Both the position numbers and the translations under genes were made by a program. Below are positions 1 through 10,497 of a stretch of 64,000 bases of DNA, one piece after another; the stretch's first letter is position 1, and every line of letters starts with the position of its first letter. Source of the stretch: Azorinus chamasolen (lineage: Eukaryota; Mollusca; Bivalvia; Cardiida; Solecurtidae); the NCBI GenBank assembly GCA_963576725.1, contig OY755246.1:71416371-71480370 (forward strand), in the 5' to 3' direction. The notes under the pieces were generated by a model. That model had not been told where the DNA came from, ran no database searches, and saw only the letters and a program-made list of their open reading frames with translations.

Positions 1-172
1 AACTTTGGAAGAGGTTGACCCAAGAAACATTTCTGCCAAGTTTGGGAAAAGTCCAGCAAGTAGTTTAGGAGATGTCATTTTAAGAAAAAGTTTGACGACG
101 GACAACAGACGACGGACACAGGGCGATCACAATAGCTCACCTTGGCACTTCGTGCCAGGTCAGCTAAAAAGT
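1..172 (+). mobile_element. IntG-type element, 3' end (cut by window edge)
   Basis: The stretch carries a GACGACGGAC run followed by a terminal hairpin (AGCTCACC..TTGGCAC/GTGCCA..GTCAGCT) and AGCTAAAAA. The same tail ends the complete element at 51248-52592. The 5' part lies outside the window. It is non-autonomous and has no coding frame. Confidence 0.7.
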
Positions 173-883
173 TCACCAACGACTGAACAGGAGACATTGG
201 TTGTCTGAATACTTAGGGTAATTAGGGTATTCCTAAATATAATAACACATCACTGTATTCAGTTATGGACAGATATTTTCAAGTTCACTCAACCACTCAT
301 TCATTCATTTTTTTCAAAGAAATGTTTTATAGATTATCTCTATGGGGATTACATCTGTGTGAATTTTGCCTATAATTCTCTGTGTTAAGTTGGAGCTCTT
401 TGGTCTGAGGCAGCATCATTATTTCCTCGCTGCTTGCCCTTCCCGAGATGTCACCATTTCCTTTGAGGGCATAATCAAATTGACACCCATCTTGATTGGC
501 ACAAACCATTGCAAATGTTTCATCAATAACGCAATTATTAGGTCCATTTAGTCATAACAAAGGGATTTTGCCACAAATACGTTAGGCTTGGACATATATT
601 ATATCCGGATAAAATCTCTAAAGCTCGATTTGAGCTTGTTTCTCAGATTATGGTGACAAATTATTGCATTTGTCAAGAGAAAAATAAACAATAAAAGCTG
701 AAAATGGAATCGGAAATGTTTTAGACATGACAGAGCAACCATTGTAGTCTTAATCGACCTAGTGAGAAAAGCACTTACATTTATGATTTCTACTGAAATA
801 AAACATTGATTTGACTTTCTGTGATATTTTTGTAGTACAATAGATTCAAAGGTATCTTCTAGAGTGATTATAAATCCTCATCT
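173..883. other. No recognisable feature
   Basis: AT-rich DNA in which I see no repeat array, element end or credible exon. Short open frames on both strands overlap each other and show no coding character. Confidence 0.5.
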
Positions 884-1190
884 CCAATAAACTGTAATAT
901 GCCTTTAAAAACAGCACGAGTACCGTAACCCCAATAAACTGTAATATGCCTTATACAAAATGAGTACCGTAACCCCAATAAACTGTAATATGCCTTATAC
1001 AGCATGAGTACCGTAACTCCAATTAACTGTAATATGCCTTATACAGCATGAGTACCGTAACCCCAATAAACTGTAATATGCCTTATACAGCATGAGTACC
1101 GTAACTCCAATTAACTGTAATATGCCTTATACAGCACAAGTACCGTAACCCCAATAAACTATAATATGCCTTATACAGCACGAGTACCGT
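884..1190. repeat. 44-bp tandem array, 7 copies
   Basis: Units start at 884, 931, 975, 1019, 1063, 1107 and 1151, each with CCAATAAACTGTAATATGCC then a GAGTACCGTAAC end. The first unit is 3 bp longer. Units ending AACC/CCAATAA alternate with AACT/CCAATTA in the middle, suggesting amplification of a dimer. Confidence 0.95.
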
Positions 1191-1574
1191 TAAATAACTT
1201 GTATTTCTTACGTTTTAATTTAAGGGACTGTGATACAATAATTGTGTACCCATTTTTGTCTGTGACTGTGATAGTATTTATAAATGTAACTGCTTTTGAT
1301 GCCAATTTTAATATTCTATTTAATAATATGACTTACAATTTAATTCATGTGATATAGCATCCGCTTGTGATAGTATTCATATTATATATTAAGCCTCTCT
1401 ATGTCATGCCACCTGTGATAAGGACCACAATGGAAATAAGAGCATGCTCTTTATTGTGTAATCCTTGGTATAGAAAGCATGCCATGGTTTTTCACTATGC
1501 ATCATTTTACAAATTATTATTTATTATGATGTGATACATGTTTGTGAACCATATTATGTTTTCTGTTTGTCGAA
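1191..1574 (+). other. AT-rich tract, possible non-LTR retrotransposon 3' end
   Basis: Non-coding DNA ending in a four-copy ATCT run at 1575-1590. A non-coding tail ending in a short simple repeat is the usual 3' end of some non-LTR retrotransposons. No reverse transcriptase frame is visible, so this is only a suggestion. Confidence 0.2.
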
Positions 1575-1590
1575 ATCTATCTATCTATCT
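1575..1590. repeat. (ATCT)4 microsatellite
   Basis: Four exact ATCT copies lying immediately before the left end of a PalA element. Confidence 0.9.
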
Positions 1591-1593
1591 AAA

Positions 1594-1845
1594 CCCTTTA
1601 CTGCTTGAATATTCATGTGAGAATTAATGACCTCATTATTATTAATTAGCTGAACTTCAACACATGGGCATTTAGCAATGGCAGAAACTGTAAAATCAGA
1701 TGTATATAATTCCTTAAGCAAACAGAGCAGCCCCTGATCCGACTGCTCCTACTGGAGCTATCTGTTCTGTGTCTAACAAACAGAGCAGCCCCTGATCCGA
1801 CTGCTCCTACTGGAGCTATCTGTTCTGTGTCTATTCTGTTTGGAC
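1594..1845 (+). mobile_element. PalA element with duplicated hairpin
   Basis: It begins CCCTTTACTG, then an AATATTCATG segment, GGCAGAAACTGTAAAATCAG, and the hairpin. The hairpin block is present twice with a 58-bp period (starts 1720 and 1778). This is the smallest example here of a Pal hairpin starting to multiply in tandem. The right terminus is not clear. Confidence 0.8.
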
Positions 1846-2054
1846 TCTCTACATGTTAGCCACAAATTCATGATAATGTACGCACTGACTAGCTCATGGT
1901 ACACAGAGTAACTTGTCTATTTCTCAACTATATCACACTATGATTAATGTTTTTGAAAAACAATGCAGAAATTTGCAGTCTACAATTATTTAGCATGCCA
2001 AGAGTTGGCACTTTGAAAACTGAATATTTGTGGAATGGCCCATCAGTGTTTATT

Positions 2055-2215
2055 CAGTATGAAACATTAATATTCATGATATCATTCTTTGGCTTTGGTT
2101 AGATGAGTGGGCTCCTCTAGGAGCTCCCTGATCTAAGAGCTCCCTGGTCTGGGTCCACACTGTTTGTAAACGCCAGTACACGTTTCCTGCGTTCAGAGAT
2201 AACGTCATGTGAATG
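2055..2215 (+). mobile_element. PalB fragment
   Basis: Hairpin words GGCTCCTCTAGGAGC and TCTGGGTCCACACTGTTTG followed by AACGCCAGTAC match the PalB core seen at 39115, 46405 and 50492. The ends are degraded. Confidence 0.6.
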
Positions 2216-3180
2216 CTTGTCATTTTCAACCAAGCATATTTGGCATCGTATTGCTTTCTTGTAATACCATTAGACTTTAATTCTGACTTTACCATTTACT
2301 AATACAGTACTGGCCACATTATTCAAGAAGGTTTACTTTTGTTAGAAACTTCTTAAAAAAAGCTTACAGTGTAGTCCCTGACAGCCATAGCTGTTGGCTG
2401 TCTTTAATCTTTGTCTAAAATGTTTGCAATGCTTCATTTTATGCCCAAACATGCCAAGAGCTAAACAGCCTGGAAATTGATGTAGAGGAATTATTCTCTT
2501 GTGTGTCAATCCAAACTGATAGAACACAAATCCAATCACTGGCAATGTTAGCGATTGGTATTCTGATGCAAAACAGAATCAAACACAGGCCCTATGCAAT
2601 TTTGATATTCTACGGAGATTTAACTCAATTTAAATTTTCTCAAGGAACAAATCCGTCCATGGGTTTTGAATTTTAATTGTATGGGAAAAAAACAGTTGGG
2701 GAGTTAAGTGGCATTCAGTTGCAGAGAATGTTTTGTGAATCTTGCTAATTTACAAAACTCTGACCGTTTAGGTGAGAGAACATATCATGCAGTAGCAGTA
2801 AGTGGAGTATGCCAATTTTAAAACAAAATGAATTTCACAAATCATGAACACCTTCATCTGTATTGCTTTATATGAGGTAGTTGTGGGACGCAGTTACCTT
2901 ATGTGTACAAATATAGCAATGTGCTGGGATAAATACAAAATCAAACAGTCTAAATACAAAAATAAAGGTCACAAGCCAGGTCTTGTATTTGAGCCAAGGA
3001 ATGGAGAGAAAAAACAATTGAGGTTGAGTTATGATTCTGGTACATACACAAAACACTTTCTACTTATAATTATGTATGCCATATAACACCGAATTCTATC
3101 CATGCATAAGAAAACTTATGTAAGACAATTTTACAAAAACTATTGTTTTGGCTTTCCTCAGGTTGAACTGATCTACCTAC
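2216..3180. other. No recognisable feature
   Basis: Non-repetitive AT-rich DNA. Frames at 2342-2545 and 2844-3086 are short, overlapped by opposite-strand frames, and have no domain I recognise. Confidence 0.5.
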
Positions 3181-3612
3181 AGCCTGTTACAGATAAGATG
3201 CATACTGGTCTAGTTCACTAGGCTGTTACAGATAAGATGCATACAGGTCTATGTACAGCTAGTTCACTAGGCTGTTATAGATAAGCTACATACTGGTCTA
3301 TGAACAGCTAGTTCACTAGGCTGTTACAGATAAGATGCATACTGGTCTATGTACAGCTAGTTCACTAGGCTGTTACAGATAAGCTACATACTGGTCTATG
3401 TACAGCTAGTTCACTAGGCTGTTACAGATAAGATGCATACAGGTCTATGTACAGCTAGTTCACTAGGCTGTTACAGATAAGATACATACTGGTCTATGTA
3501 CAGCTAGTTCACTAGGCTGTTACAGATAAGATACATACTGGTCTATGTACAGCTAGTTCACTAGGCTGTTACAGATAAGATGCATACTGGTCTATGTACA
3601 GCCAGTTACTTA
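3181..3612. repeat. 49-bp tandem array, about 9 copies
   Basis: Units start at 3181, 3220, 3269, 3318, 3367, 3416, 3465, 3514 and 3563 with AGGCTGTTACAGATAAG, then GGTCTATGTACAGC and TAGTTCACT. The first unit lacks 10 bp. Variants GATGCAT, GCTACAT and GATACAT mark sub-types. Confidence 0.95.
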
Positions 3613-3705
3613 TCTACCTTCAGCTCTGGTTTATACACAATTAAAAATCAAGTTTACAAATATTTATGATGCTTTAATCCTAGAATCAAATCTATATTAT
3701 TTTAT

Positions 3706-3896
3706 AAACAAACAGAAAAAACTCTGACCAGAGGGCTCCAACAGGAGTCAATCAATCTACAACTCTGACCAGAGGGCTCCAACAGGAGTCAATCTACAAA
3801 CAGAAAAAACTCTGACCAGAGGGCTCCAACAGGAGTCAATCTACAAACAGAAAAAACTCTGACCAGAGGGCTCCAACAGGAGTCAATCAATCTGTT
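3706..3896. repeat. 41-47-bp tandem array of a Pal-type hairpin, 4 copies
   Basis: Each unit holds ACTCTGACCAGAGGGCTCC then AACAGGAGTCAATC, the two arms of a PalA/PalM-like hairpin, joined by CAAACAGAAAAA. The upstream TTTTATAAACAAACAG is the usual PalA approach to its hairpin, so this is a hairpin amplified in place. Confidence 0.85.
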
Positions 3897-3925
3897 TCTA
3901 CTTTCTTTGCAAAGGATTTGAAAAT

Positions 3926-4006
3926 GCGTTTCTATAAGGTAGCTGGTTTAAAGTGTTTCTATGAGGTATCTGGTTTGAAGCGTTTCTATGACGTAGCTTG
4001 TTAAGG
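3926..4006. repeat. 27-bp tandem repeat, 3 copies
   Basis: Three diverged copies of GCGTTTCTATGAGGTAGCTG-type units start at 3926, 3953 and 3980. GCGTTTATATGA is the usual PalA + right subterminal segment, so this may be its derivative. Confidence 0.7.
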
Positions 4007-4439
4007 CAGTTTAACTGTATTACAACCATTTGCCAGAAACAATGAAACATGCAAGATGTTATTTTCTCAGTTCCTAAACAACAGTGGTTGTACTTTGCTT
4101 CATGCAGCACCCTCGCGACTCAAGGTGTGAGAATGATAATCAAAGTTGTCCATTAAATTCCAAAAATGACAAAAACTTGATATGACAAAATTCTGCTGTC
4201 ATCCCCCAACATCTGCTTAACTGCTTGTTGTACAGGAAAAAGGGGGCTGTTGTTTTGCTTTTCAAAGTAAGCCATTCTTCATTTGTTTTTCAGAATGTTT
4301 TATCAGTCTATCAAACAGTTACTATTTCCTGATTATACAGGGATAGACAGGGTACTGATTAGGTTACAAACTTACACTTTGCAAAGATTGTTACATTATA
4401 TAAATTTGTGCATGACAGACTAAGAGTTCATTGTTGAAA

Positions 4440-4570
4440 CTTACCCTTAAAATGCAGTAAACAACTCACTGACATTTGTAAACAGCATAGACCCAGATCA
4501 GAGGACTCTTGGAGCAGCCTTTCTATTTCACACTAGATGGACCCTATCGTATCAGACCTGTCTACTTTTA
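4440..4570 (+). mobile_element. PalB fragment
   Basis: AAACAGCATAGACCCAGATC followed by AGAGGACTC matches the left arm of the PalB hairpin. The right arm is poorly preserved. Confidence 0.5.
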
Positions 4571-4599
4571 AAAGCCATCCTTGGATGCATTAACATCTT

Positions 4600-6185
4600 G
4601 CATGGTAAAGCAAGTGTTGGCTACAACATTTGTCTATTTGTCTCCAACAAAATGTAACAAATTCTTCACATGGATTTTCTCCATTGTTTTCAAAAGCCAC
4701 GATCAGTGTGTCAGATTGGCAGGCCATGATCAGTGTGTCAGATTGGCAAGTCATGATCAGTGTGTCAGATTAACAAGCCAGTGTGTCAGATTGGCAAGCC
4801 ATGATCAGTGTGTCAGATTGGCAAGCCATGATCAGTGTGTCAGATTCGCAAGCCATGATCAGTGTGTCAGACTGGCAAGCCATGATCAGTGTGTCAGATT
4901 GGCAATCCATAATCAGTGTGTCAGACTGGCAAGCCATGATCAGTGTGCCAGATTGACAAGCCATGATCAGTGTGTCAGATTGGCAAGCCATGGCCAGTGT
5001 GTCAGATTGACAAGCCATGGCCAGTGTGTCAGATTGGCAAGTCATGGCCAGTGTGTCAGATTGGCAAGCCATGATCAGTGTGTCGGATTGGCAAGTCATG
5101 GCCAGTGTGTCAGATTGGCTTGACAAGCCATGATCAGTGTGTCAGATTGACAAGCCATGATCAGTGTGTCAGATTGACAAGCCATGATCAGTGTGTCAGA
5201 TTGACAAGCCATGATCAGTGTGTCAGATTGGCAAGCCATGGCCAGTGTGTCAGATTGACAAGCCATGGCCAGTGTGTCAGATTGGCAAGTCATGGCCAGT
5301 GTGTCAGATTGACAAGCCATGATCAGTGTGTCAGATTGACAAGCCATGATCAGTGTGTCAGATTGACAAGCCATGATCAGTGTGTCAGATTGACAAGCCA
5401 TGATCAGTGTGTCAGATTGACAAGCCATGATCAGTGTGTCAGATTGACAAGCCATGTTCAGCGTGTCAGATTGGCAAGCCATGCTCAGTGTGTCAGATTG
5501 ACAAGCCTGTCAGATTGACAAGCCATGATCAGTGTGTCAGATTGACAAGCCATGTTCAGCGTGTCAGATTGGCAAACCATGATCAGTGTGTCAGATTGAC
5601 AAGCCATGATCAGTGTGTCAGATTGGCAAACCATGATCAGTGTGTCAGATTGACAAGCCATGTTCAGCGTGTCAGATTGGCAAGCCTGTCAGATTGACAA
5701 GCCATGATCAGTGTGTCAGATTGGCAAGCCATGATCAGTGTGTCAGATTGACAAGCCTGTCAGATTGACAAGCCATGATCAGTGTGTCAGATTGACAAGC
5801 CATATTCAGCGTGTCAGATTGGCAAACCATGATCAGTGTGTCAGATTGACAAGCCATGATCTGTGTGCCAGATTGACAAGCCATGATCAGTGTGTCAGAT
5901 TGGCAAGCCATGGCCAGTGTGTCAGATTGGCAAGCCATGATCAGTGTGTCAGATTGACAAGCCATGATCAGTGTGTCAGATTGGCAAGCCATGGCCAGTG
6001 TGTCAGATTGACAAGCCATGGTCAGTGTGTCAGATTGACAAGCCATGATCAGTGTGTCAGATTGACAAGCCATGGCCAGTGTGTCAGATTGACAAGCCAT
6101 GATCAGGGTGTCAGATTGACAAGCCATAGTCAGTGTGTCAGGTTGACATCTCATCTGGAGCAAACTGATTGAAGGTAATCAAGAA
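4600..6185 (+). mobile_element. PalC element expanded by the 27-bp array
   Basis: The left flank (TTTGTCTCCAACAAAATGT, then a TTCTCCATTGTTTTCAAAA tract) follows the PalC order seen at 43878 and 45860. The right flank GACATCTCATCTGGAGCAAA then CTGATTGAAGGTAATCA matches the PalC right arm (GGCATCTCATCTGGATCC, AAACTGTTTGCATAGGTTAT). The array replaces the PalC hairpin centre. Confidence 0.7.
4695..6147. repeat. 27-bp tandem array, about 54 copies
   Basis: The unit is AGCCATGATCAGTGTGTCAG plus ATTGACA or ATTGGCA. Some units carry GGCC instead of GATC, and shortened units (CAAGCCTGTCAGATTGAC) occur near 5503, 5683 and 5755. Because 27 is divisible by 3, most of the array is open as a 9-residue repeat on both strands (SHDQCVRLT forward, MACQSDTLI reverse). 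I read this as a satellite, not a gene. Confidence 0.97.
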
Positions 6186-6629
6186 TGTGTTACTAGCGTG
6201 CAAACTGGTAAAGTTTGTGACACAAATTCTGTGCCTCTCAGAACAAAAGACACAAAACCTCTGAACACATGTATTATTCTGGGTCCCAGGTGTACAATTG
6301 GATGCTTTAGTTGCTAATTTGGGCTCTTCCTGTAGCCGAGATAGGCCAGATCAAGTTTTGATGCAAATATTAAATTTTCCAGTTTTACAGTAGATTACAA
6401 AAGTAATGTCACATGTTTCAAAACATTATACTTCCTTGCATACAAATTTGCAAAATCAGTTTGGATCAAGATGAGAAGTTGAAAAACTAGGTGTCTCATT
6501 ATGATTGAAAATGTTTTAAACCCTTATGGTATATTTTGACAGAAATTGAAGAAAAATAAGCTCTTGGAATTGTAGTACATGTACACAACAATTTTTAGAG
6601 ACAATTAATTATTATTAAGTACACGAAGA
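6186..6629. other. No recognisable feature
   Basis: AT-rich DNA between the PalC array and the next PalA copy, with no array or element terminus. Confidence 0.5.
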
Positions 6630-7230
6630 GTTAAATCTTTACCTCATATATATGTCTTTGCCAAAAGAGTAGAGCCAGATCCAGTAGGAGCTCTTTGATC
6701 AGGGTCTGCTCTATTTGCTTATGAAATAATATATGTCTGATTCTATATATAGTTTCTGCCATGGTAAAAAATTAATATAAAAATAAGCTGTTTAATACTC
6801 ATACAGTCAGTTGTTTAATACTCACATTAATTCAGCTGTTTAATACTCATACAATCAGTTGTTTAATACTCATACAGTAATTCAGCTGTCTAATACTCAT
6901 ACAGTCAGCTGTTTATTACTCATACAGTAATCAAGCTGTTTAATACTAATACAGTGAGCTGTTTAATACTCATACAGTAATTAAGCTGTTTAATACTAAT
7001 ACAGGCAGCTGTTTAATACTCCTACAGTAATTCAGCTGTTTAATACTCATACAGTAATTTCAGCTGTATAATACTCATATAGTAATTCAGCTGTTTAATA
7101 CTCATACAGTAATTTCAGCTGTATAATACTCATACAGTAATTCAGCTGTATAATACTCATACAGTCAGCTGTTTAATACTCATACAGTAATTATTCCATA
7201 TATTAATATTCATGGGGTAAAAATGATTAA
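6630..7230 (-). mobile_element. PalA element expanded by a 22-27-bp array
   Basis: TTAA at 6630, a left end with CTTTACCTCATATA, a hairpin with AGTAGGAGCTCTTTGATCAG, then GTTTCTGCCATGG, the array at 6786-7194, and a right end AATATTCATGGGG near TTAA at 7227. Without the array the element would be about 200 bp. Confidence 0.8.
6786..7194. repeat. 22-27-bp tandem array, about 17 copies
   Basis: The unit is AGCTGTTTAATACTCATACA plus GTC or GTAATTC. It resembles the PalA subterminal segment AATTCAGCTAATTAATATTC, so it probably grew from that part of the host element and not from the hairpin. Confidence 0.92.
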
Positions 7231-7914
7231 CCTTTCCCTCTACCCATTCCCTCATATTTTTTTAGACCCATTCCCTCATATGCTATTTTTAGACACATTC
7301 TCTCATAGGCTATTTATTAATGGACCCATTTGCTCATAGGCTATTATTAGACCGAACCTATTTGAATAAATCTACAGAAAAGGAGCATTTACTAGTAAAA
7401 CTAGAACTATCACTAAAGGTGATAAATACCCCCACTTGGGAGCTTTGATTGCAAATTCAATTTTGTGACAACAACTACCAATGTAACAGGACAAAAACAC
7501 AAAAATACTTAAAGTTCAAGGGGAGATAAATTTGCAAATGCCCAGTGCTAAACACAGGAAAATTGTGTCATGCACATCTACTATTTGTGGTTATTATGTA
7601 TGGAAAGTATCAATTGAATAACTTTGAAAATGAAGGAGGAGTTTGCGACATCAATCCCCATGTTTCATGCCAAAATAACAAAAAATACTCAAAGTTCAAG
7701 GGAGGATAATTCTGCAATGCCGGACAGGCTGATTCCAGTATATATAACGAGTTTGCGGGGGTATAAAAAGGAAAATGTCAGAATTGGGCAGTTTTGAAAC
7801 CATTGTCATTAATAGAGCAGTTGCTCTTCTGGAGCAAAATGCTCTATTTATCACAGTGATTTCAAAAAGGCACTTTTACAGAAGCGTCAAAAAGCTTTGA
7901 ATTGAGGGAATGGA
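7231..7914 (-). mobile_element. PalD element with multiplied end and nested insertion
   Basis: The ACCCATTCCCTCAT terminus with its GCTATTTTTAGAC follow-on is present about four times (7240-7350). The body is split by another element at 7407-7771 and resumes at TTTTGAAACCATTGTCATTA. The hairpin GAGCAGTTGCTC/GAGCAAAATGCTC follows, ending GAGGGAATGGATTAA. Confidence 0.8.
7407..7771. mobile_element. Element nested in PalD (ends TACCCCC/GGGGGTA)
   Basis: It begins with AAAGGTGATAAATACCCCC and ends GCGGGGGTATAAAAAGG, a short inverted pair. It interrupts a PalD body that reads through on both sides. AAATACTTAAAGTTCAAGGG and AAATACTCAAAGTTCAAGGG are two diverged internal copies. The target duplication is not resolved. 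Confidence 0.6.
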
Positions 7915-7924
7915 TTAAACCAGT

Positions 7925-8140
7925 TTTAACCCACTCAGTCCGGTGGATTTTTCATGTGCAAAAATCATTGCCAAATCATTAAAAATCATCTAAAAGGTAC
8001 CCCGTATTACTTCTTCAATTTCTTTACAGAAATATGATTAGTATCAAACAGTTTGGAGCCTGATGAGACACTGAGTTACTTGGAATCACATCTGGATCAA
8101 AACTGTTTACAAATTCGTCAAACAGGACTGAATGGATTAA
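7925..8140 (+). mobile_element. PalC element
   Basis: It carries CAATTTCTTTACAG, ATCAAACAGTTTGGAGCC, a GATGAGACACTGAGTTACTT arm and CATCTGGATCAAAACTGTTT as the closing arm. The outer ends are diverged. Confidence 0.75.
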
Positions 8141-8165
8141 GCAGCCACTTACTGATAAAATCGCC

Positions 8166-8365
8166 AGTGGTTAAAACCATTGCGATAAATAGAGCATTCA
8201 AAGTTTGCTCCATAGGAGCAAATGCTCTATTTATCACAATGGTTTCAGAACTATACAACTCTAAAAGTTTCCTTTTTTCTAGTTAATGCTCTATTTCGGT
8301 AGATTTATTATTCTTATCAAAGAGCCTTTGAGGTTGGGTCTAAAAATAGCCTATAGAGGAATGGG
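8166..8365 (+). mobile_element. PalD element, left end truncated
   Basis: The central palindrome ATAAATAGAGCATT..TTTGCTCC/GGAGCAAA..TGCTCTATTTAT lies in ACCATTG/CAATGGT flanks, followed by GTTGGGTCTAAAAATAGCC and AATGGG-TTAA (TTAA 8366-8369). Confidence 0.8.
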
Positions 8366-8369
8366 TTAA

Positions 8370-8890
8370 TCTAGCAGAACTCTCTGATCCAGAGTTAGCA
8401 GGGCTAGTTTGCCATCTGGATCCAAGCTGTCTGCAAAAATAAGTCAGCTGGGGGTTTACAGTAAAACAGCAAGCAGGAAAATAAGCACATTTTCTGTATG
8501 GCCTTAAAAACCTTCTAAACTGGAAACAATCCAAACTAAATAACAAAAAGTGTGATTTTAATTTATATGCATTGAGTTTGGAAACTAAAAGTACAAGATT
8601 TCTTACAATGTTTGCGTCTGCCTCCGGCAAGATCACAGATTTGTACAGAAACTCAGACTAGGCATGTCAGACTGACTTAGTGTTAACAAGAGTTGGATTG
8701 TCAAAATGTGTGTAGTTATCTACTGAACATGTGATGTATAGAACAATTCAACGCCATGTACCTGTTCATTCGATTCTAGTCTTTCTTATAGAAGGGTTGA
8801 TACTGGCTACTCACAATGCTGTGGATTCTAGGCTTTCTTATGGGTGTAGGACAAAACCCCATTAGGGGTAAAGGGTTAAAATAACAAGGG
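8370..8890. other. Degraded PalC-like arm, then no clear feature
   Basis: CATCTGGATCCAAGCTGTCT near 8412 matches a PalC right arm. The rest shows no element or exon. The minus-strand frame at 8340-8636 spans element DNA and is not a gene. Confidence 0.4.
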
Positions 8891-8894
8891 TCTG

Positions 8895-9000
8895 TGCAAG
8901 CAACTTGGTCTGTTCTGTTTGCTTATAAAATAATATAAATATAATTCTACAGTTTCTGCCATATGGCCAAAAATTCCTGTGTTCATGTGCCATAATAAAA
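8895..9000 (-). mobile_element. PalA fragment
   Basis: TCTGTTCTGTTTGCTTATAA, then TTCTACAGTTTCTGCCAT and a GTTCATGTGCCATAAT tract match the PalA right half in minus orientation. Confidence 0.7.
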
Positions 9001-9011
9001 ACATTTTAACC

Positions 9012-9195
9012 ATTTCCCTGTTCAATATTCATGTAGAAATAATGACATCATGAATACTGATCAGCTAGAGTTTTATAGTGGCAGTTTTGGTATAGGTAGA
9101 AACTGTAGAATCAGATCTACATCATTCAATATGCAAACATAGCAGACCCTGATGTCAGGATTTCTTACACAAATATCCATGGAGTAACAGGTTAA
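9012..9195 (+). mobile_element. PalA element, shortened hairpin
   Basis: TTTTAACCATTTCCCTGTTC start, AATAATGACATCATGAATAC, AGAAACTGTAGAATCAGATC, GCAGACCCTGATGTCAGG, and an end GGAGTAACAGGTTAA. Part of the hairpin right arm is missing. Confidence 0.75.
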
Positions 9196-9510
9196 GTACC
9201 CAGAATATACATCAGGTGTTATAACCACCTTGTAATATTTATTGATATTTATTGGCCATATCCGGGTGGGCATGTGAAGATCAGCTGCAATAAAGATACT
9301 AATAACCGACATGATTACTGTATAGTTAATCAGCAGCTGTCAGGCTTGACAGCTCATCATTGTTGCATGATAAACGTGATTGTAATATTGTAACATACCA
9401 GTACCCATTCAACCCTGGCTCTCCATCTCCCTTTAATCTTTAACGTAATTGTTGTCGGTAAAAATTGTGAAAAAATTTACAACAAATTAAAACTATTTGC
9501 ATCATCATGA
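9196..9510. other. No recognisable feature
   Basis: Non-repetitive DNA between a PalA and a PalC remnant. Confidence 0.5.
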
Positions 9511-9514
9511 TAAT

Positions 9515-9600
9515 TTACTCAGGCTCTCATCTGGATCCAAACTGGTTATATTTATATGTATTTATAGGTTATCACTTTATTAGCATGCAAAAACTTAACA
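9515..9600 (+). mobile_element. PalC right end
   Basis: CTCATCTGGATCCAAACTGG, TAGGTTATCAC and TTAGCATGCAAAAACTTAA reproduce the closing arm and terminus of PalC. The 23-bp array begins 35 bp downstream. Confidence 0.7.
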
Positions 9601-9634
9601 CAGAACAAAGTTTTGTATGCAAAAAAAATCGCAT

Positions 9635-10177
9635 AGTGTTTAACTATAGAGCTTATCAGTGTTTAACTATAGAGCTTATCAGTGTTTAACTATAAAGCTC
9701 ACCAGTGTTTAACTATAGAGCTCATCAGTGTTTAACTATAGAGCCTATCAGTGTTTTACTATAGAGTCCATCAGTGTTTAACTATAGAGTCCAGCAGTGT
9801 TTAACTATAAAGCTCACCAGTGTTTAACTATAGAGCTCATCAGTGTTTAACTATAGAGCTCATCAGTGTTTAACAATAAAGCTCATCAGTGTTTAACTAT
9901 AGAGTCCAGCAGTGTTTAACTATAAAGCTCATCAGAGTTTAACTATAAATCCTATCAGTATTCATATCAGTATTTAAGTATAGAGCATATCAATGTTTAA
10001 CTATAAAGCTCACCAGTGTTTAACTATAGATCCTATCAGTGTTTAACTATAAAGCTCACCAGTGTTTAACTATAAAGCTCACCAGTGTTTAACTATAAAG
10101 CTCAGCAGTGTGTAACTATAAAGCTCACCAGTGTTTAACTATAGATCCTATCAGTATATAACTATATGGCATATCAG
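9635..10177. repeat. 23-bp tandem array, about 23 copies
   Basis: The unit is AGTGTTTAACTATAGAGCTT plus ATC, with variants AAAGCTCACC, GAGTCCAGC and GATCCTATC. One short interruption lies at about 9955-9985. Confidence 0.95.
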
Positions 10178-10214
10178 TCTTCCTCCATTCAAAGGGCTGA
10201 TTGTTTATGAAACA

Positions 10215-10497
10215 AACAAGAGCTGTCCGCAGACAGCGCCATCCACTTTCTTTAGTGCTGGATAGTGTAGAAGTCAGAAAGGGGAGATAACTATAGCAAA
10301 ATTGATTTTAGGGTTACCTACCCTTGTGAAATGGGTTCCCCTTGTGATAGTAAACATACATACCAAATATGAACCAAATATCTTTGATGGTTTCTGAGAA
10401 AAGGGACCTTAACAAAAAGGTTAACCAACGCCGACGCTGACGCCGACGAGAGGGTCATGACAATAGCTCCACTTTTTGAAAAAGTGGAGCTAAAAAT
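10215..10497 (+). mobile_element. SnI: short non-autonomous element with end hairpins
   Basis: It starts ACAAGAGCTGTCCGCAGACA (GCTGTC/GACAGC hairpin at 10222-10237) and ends with a 12-bp-arm hairpin AGCTCCACTTTT/AAAAGTGGAGCT (10465-10491) plus AAAAAT. A second copy lies at 46500-46832. It has no coding capacity. Confidence 0.75.

Noticed and set aside
4581..6172. Long open frames encoding 9-residue repeats on both strands
   Set aside because: They follow from a 27-bp tandem unit without stop codons. Both strands are equally open and there is no promoter, splice or codon evidence for either.
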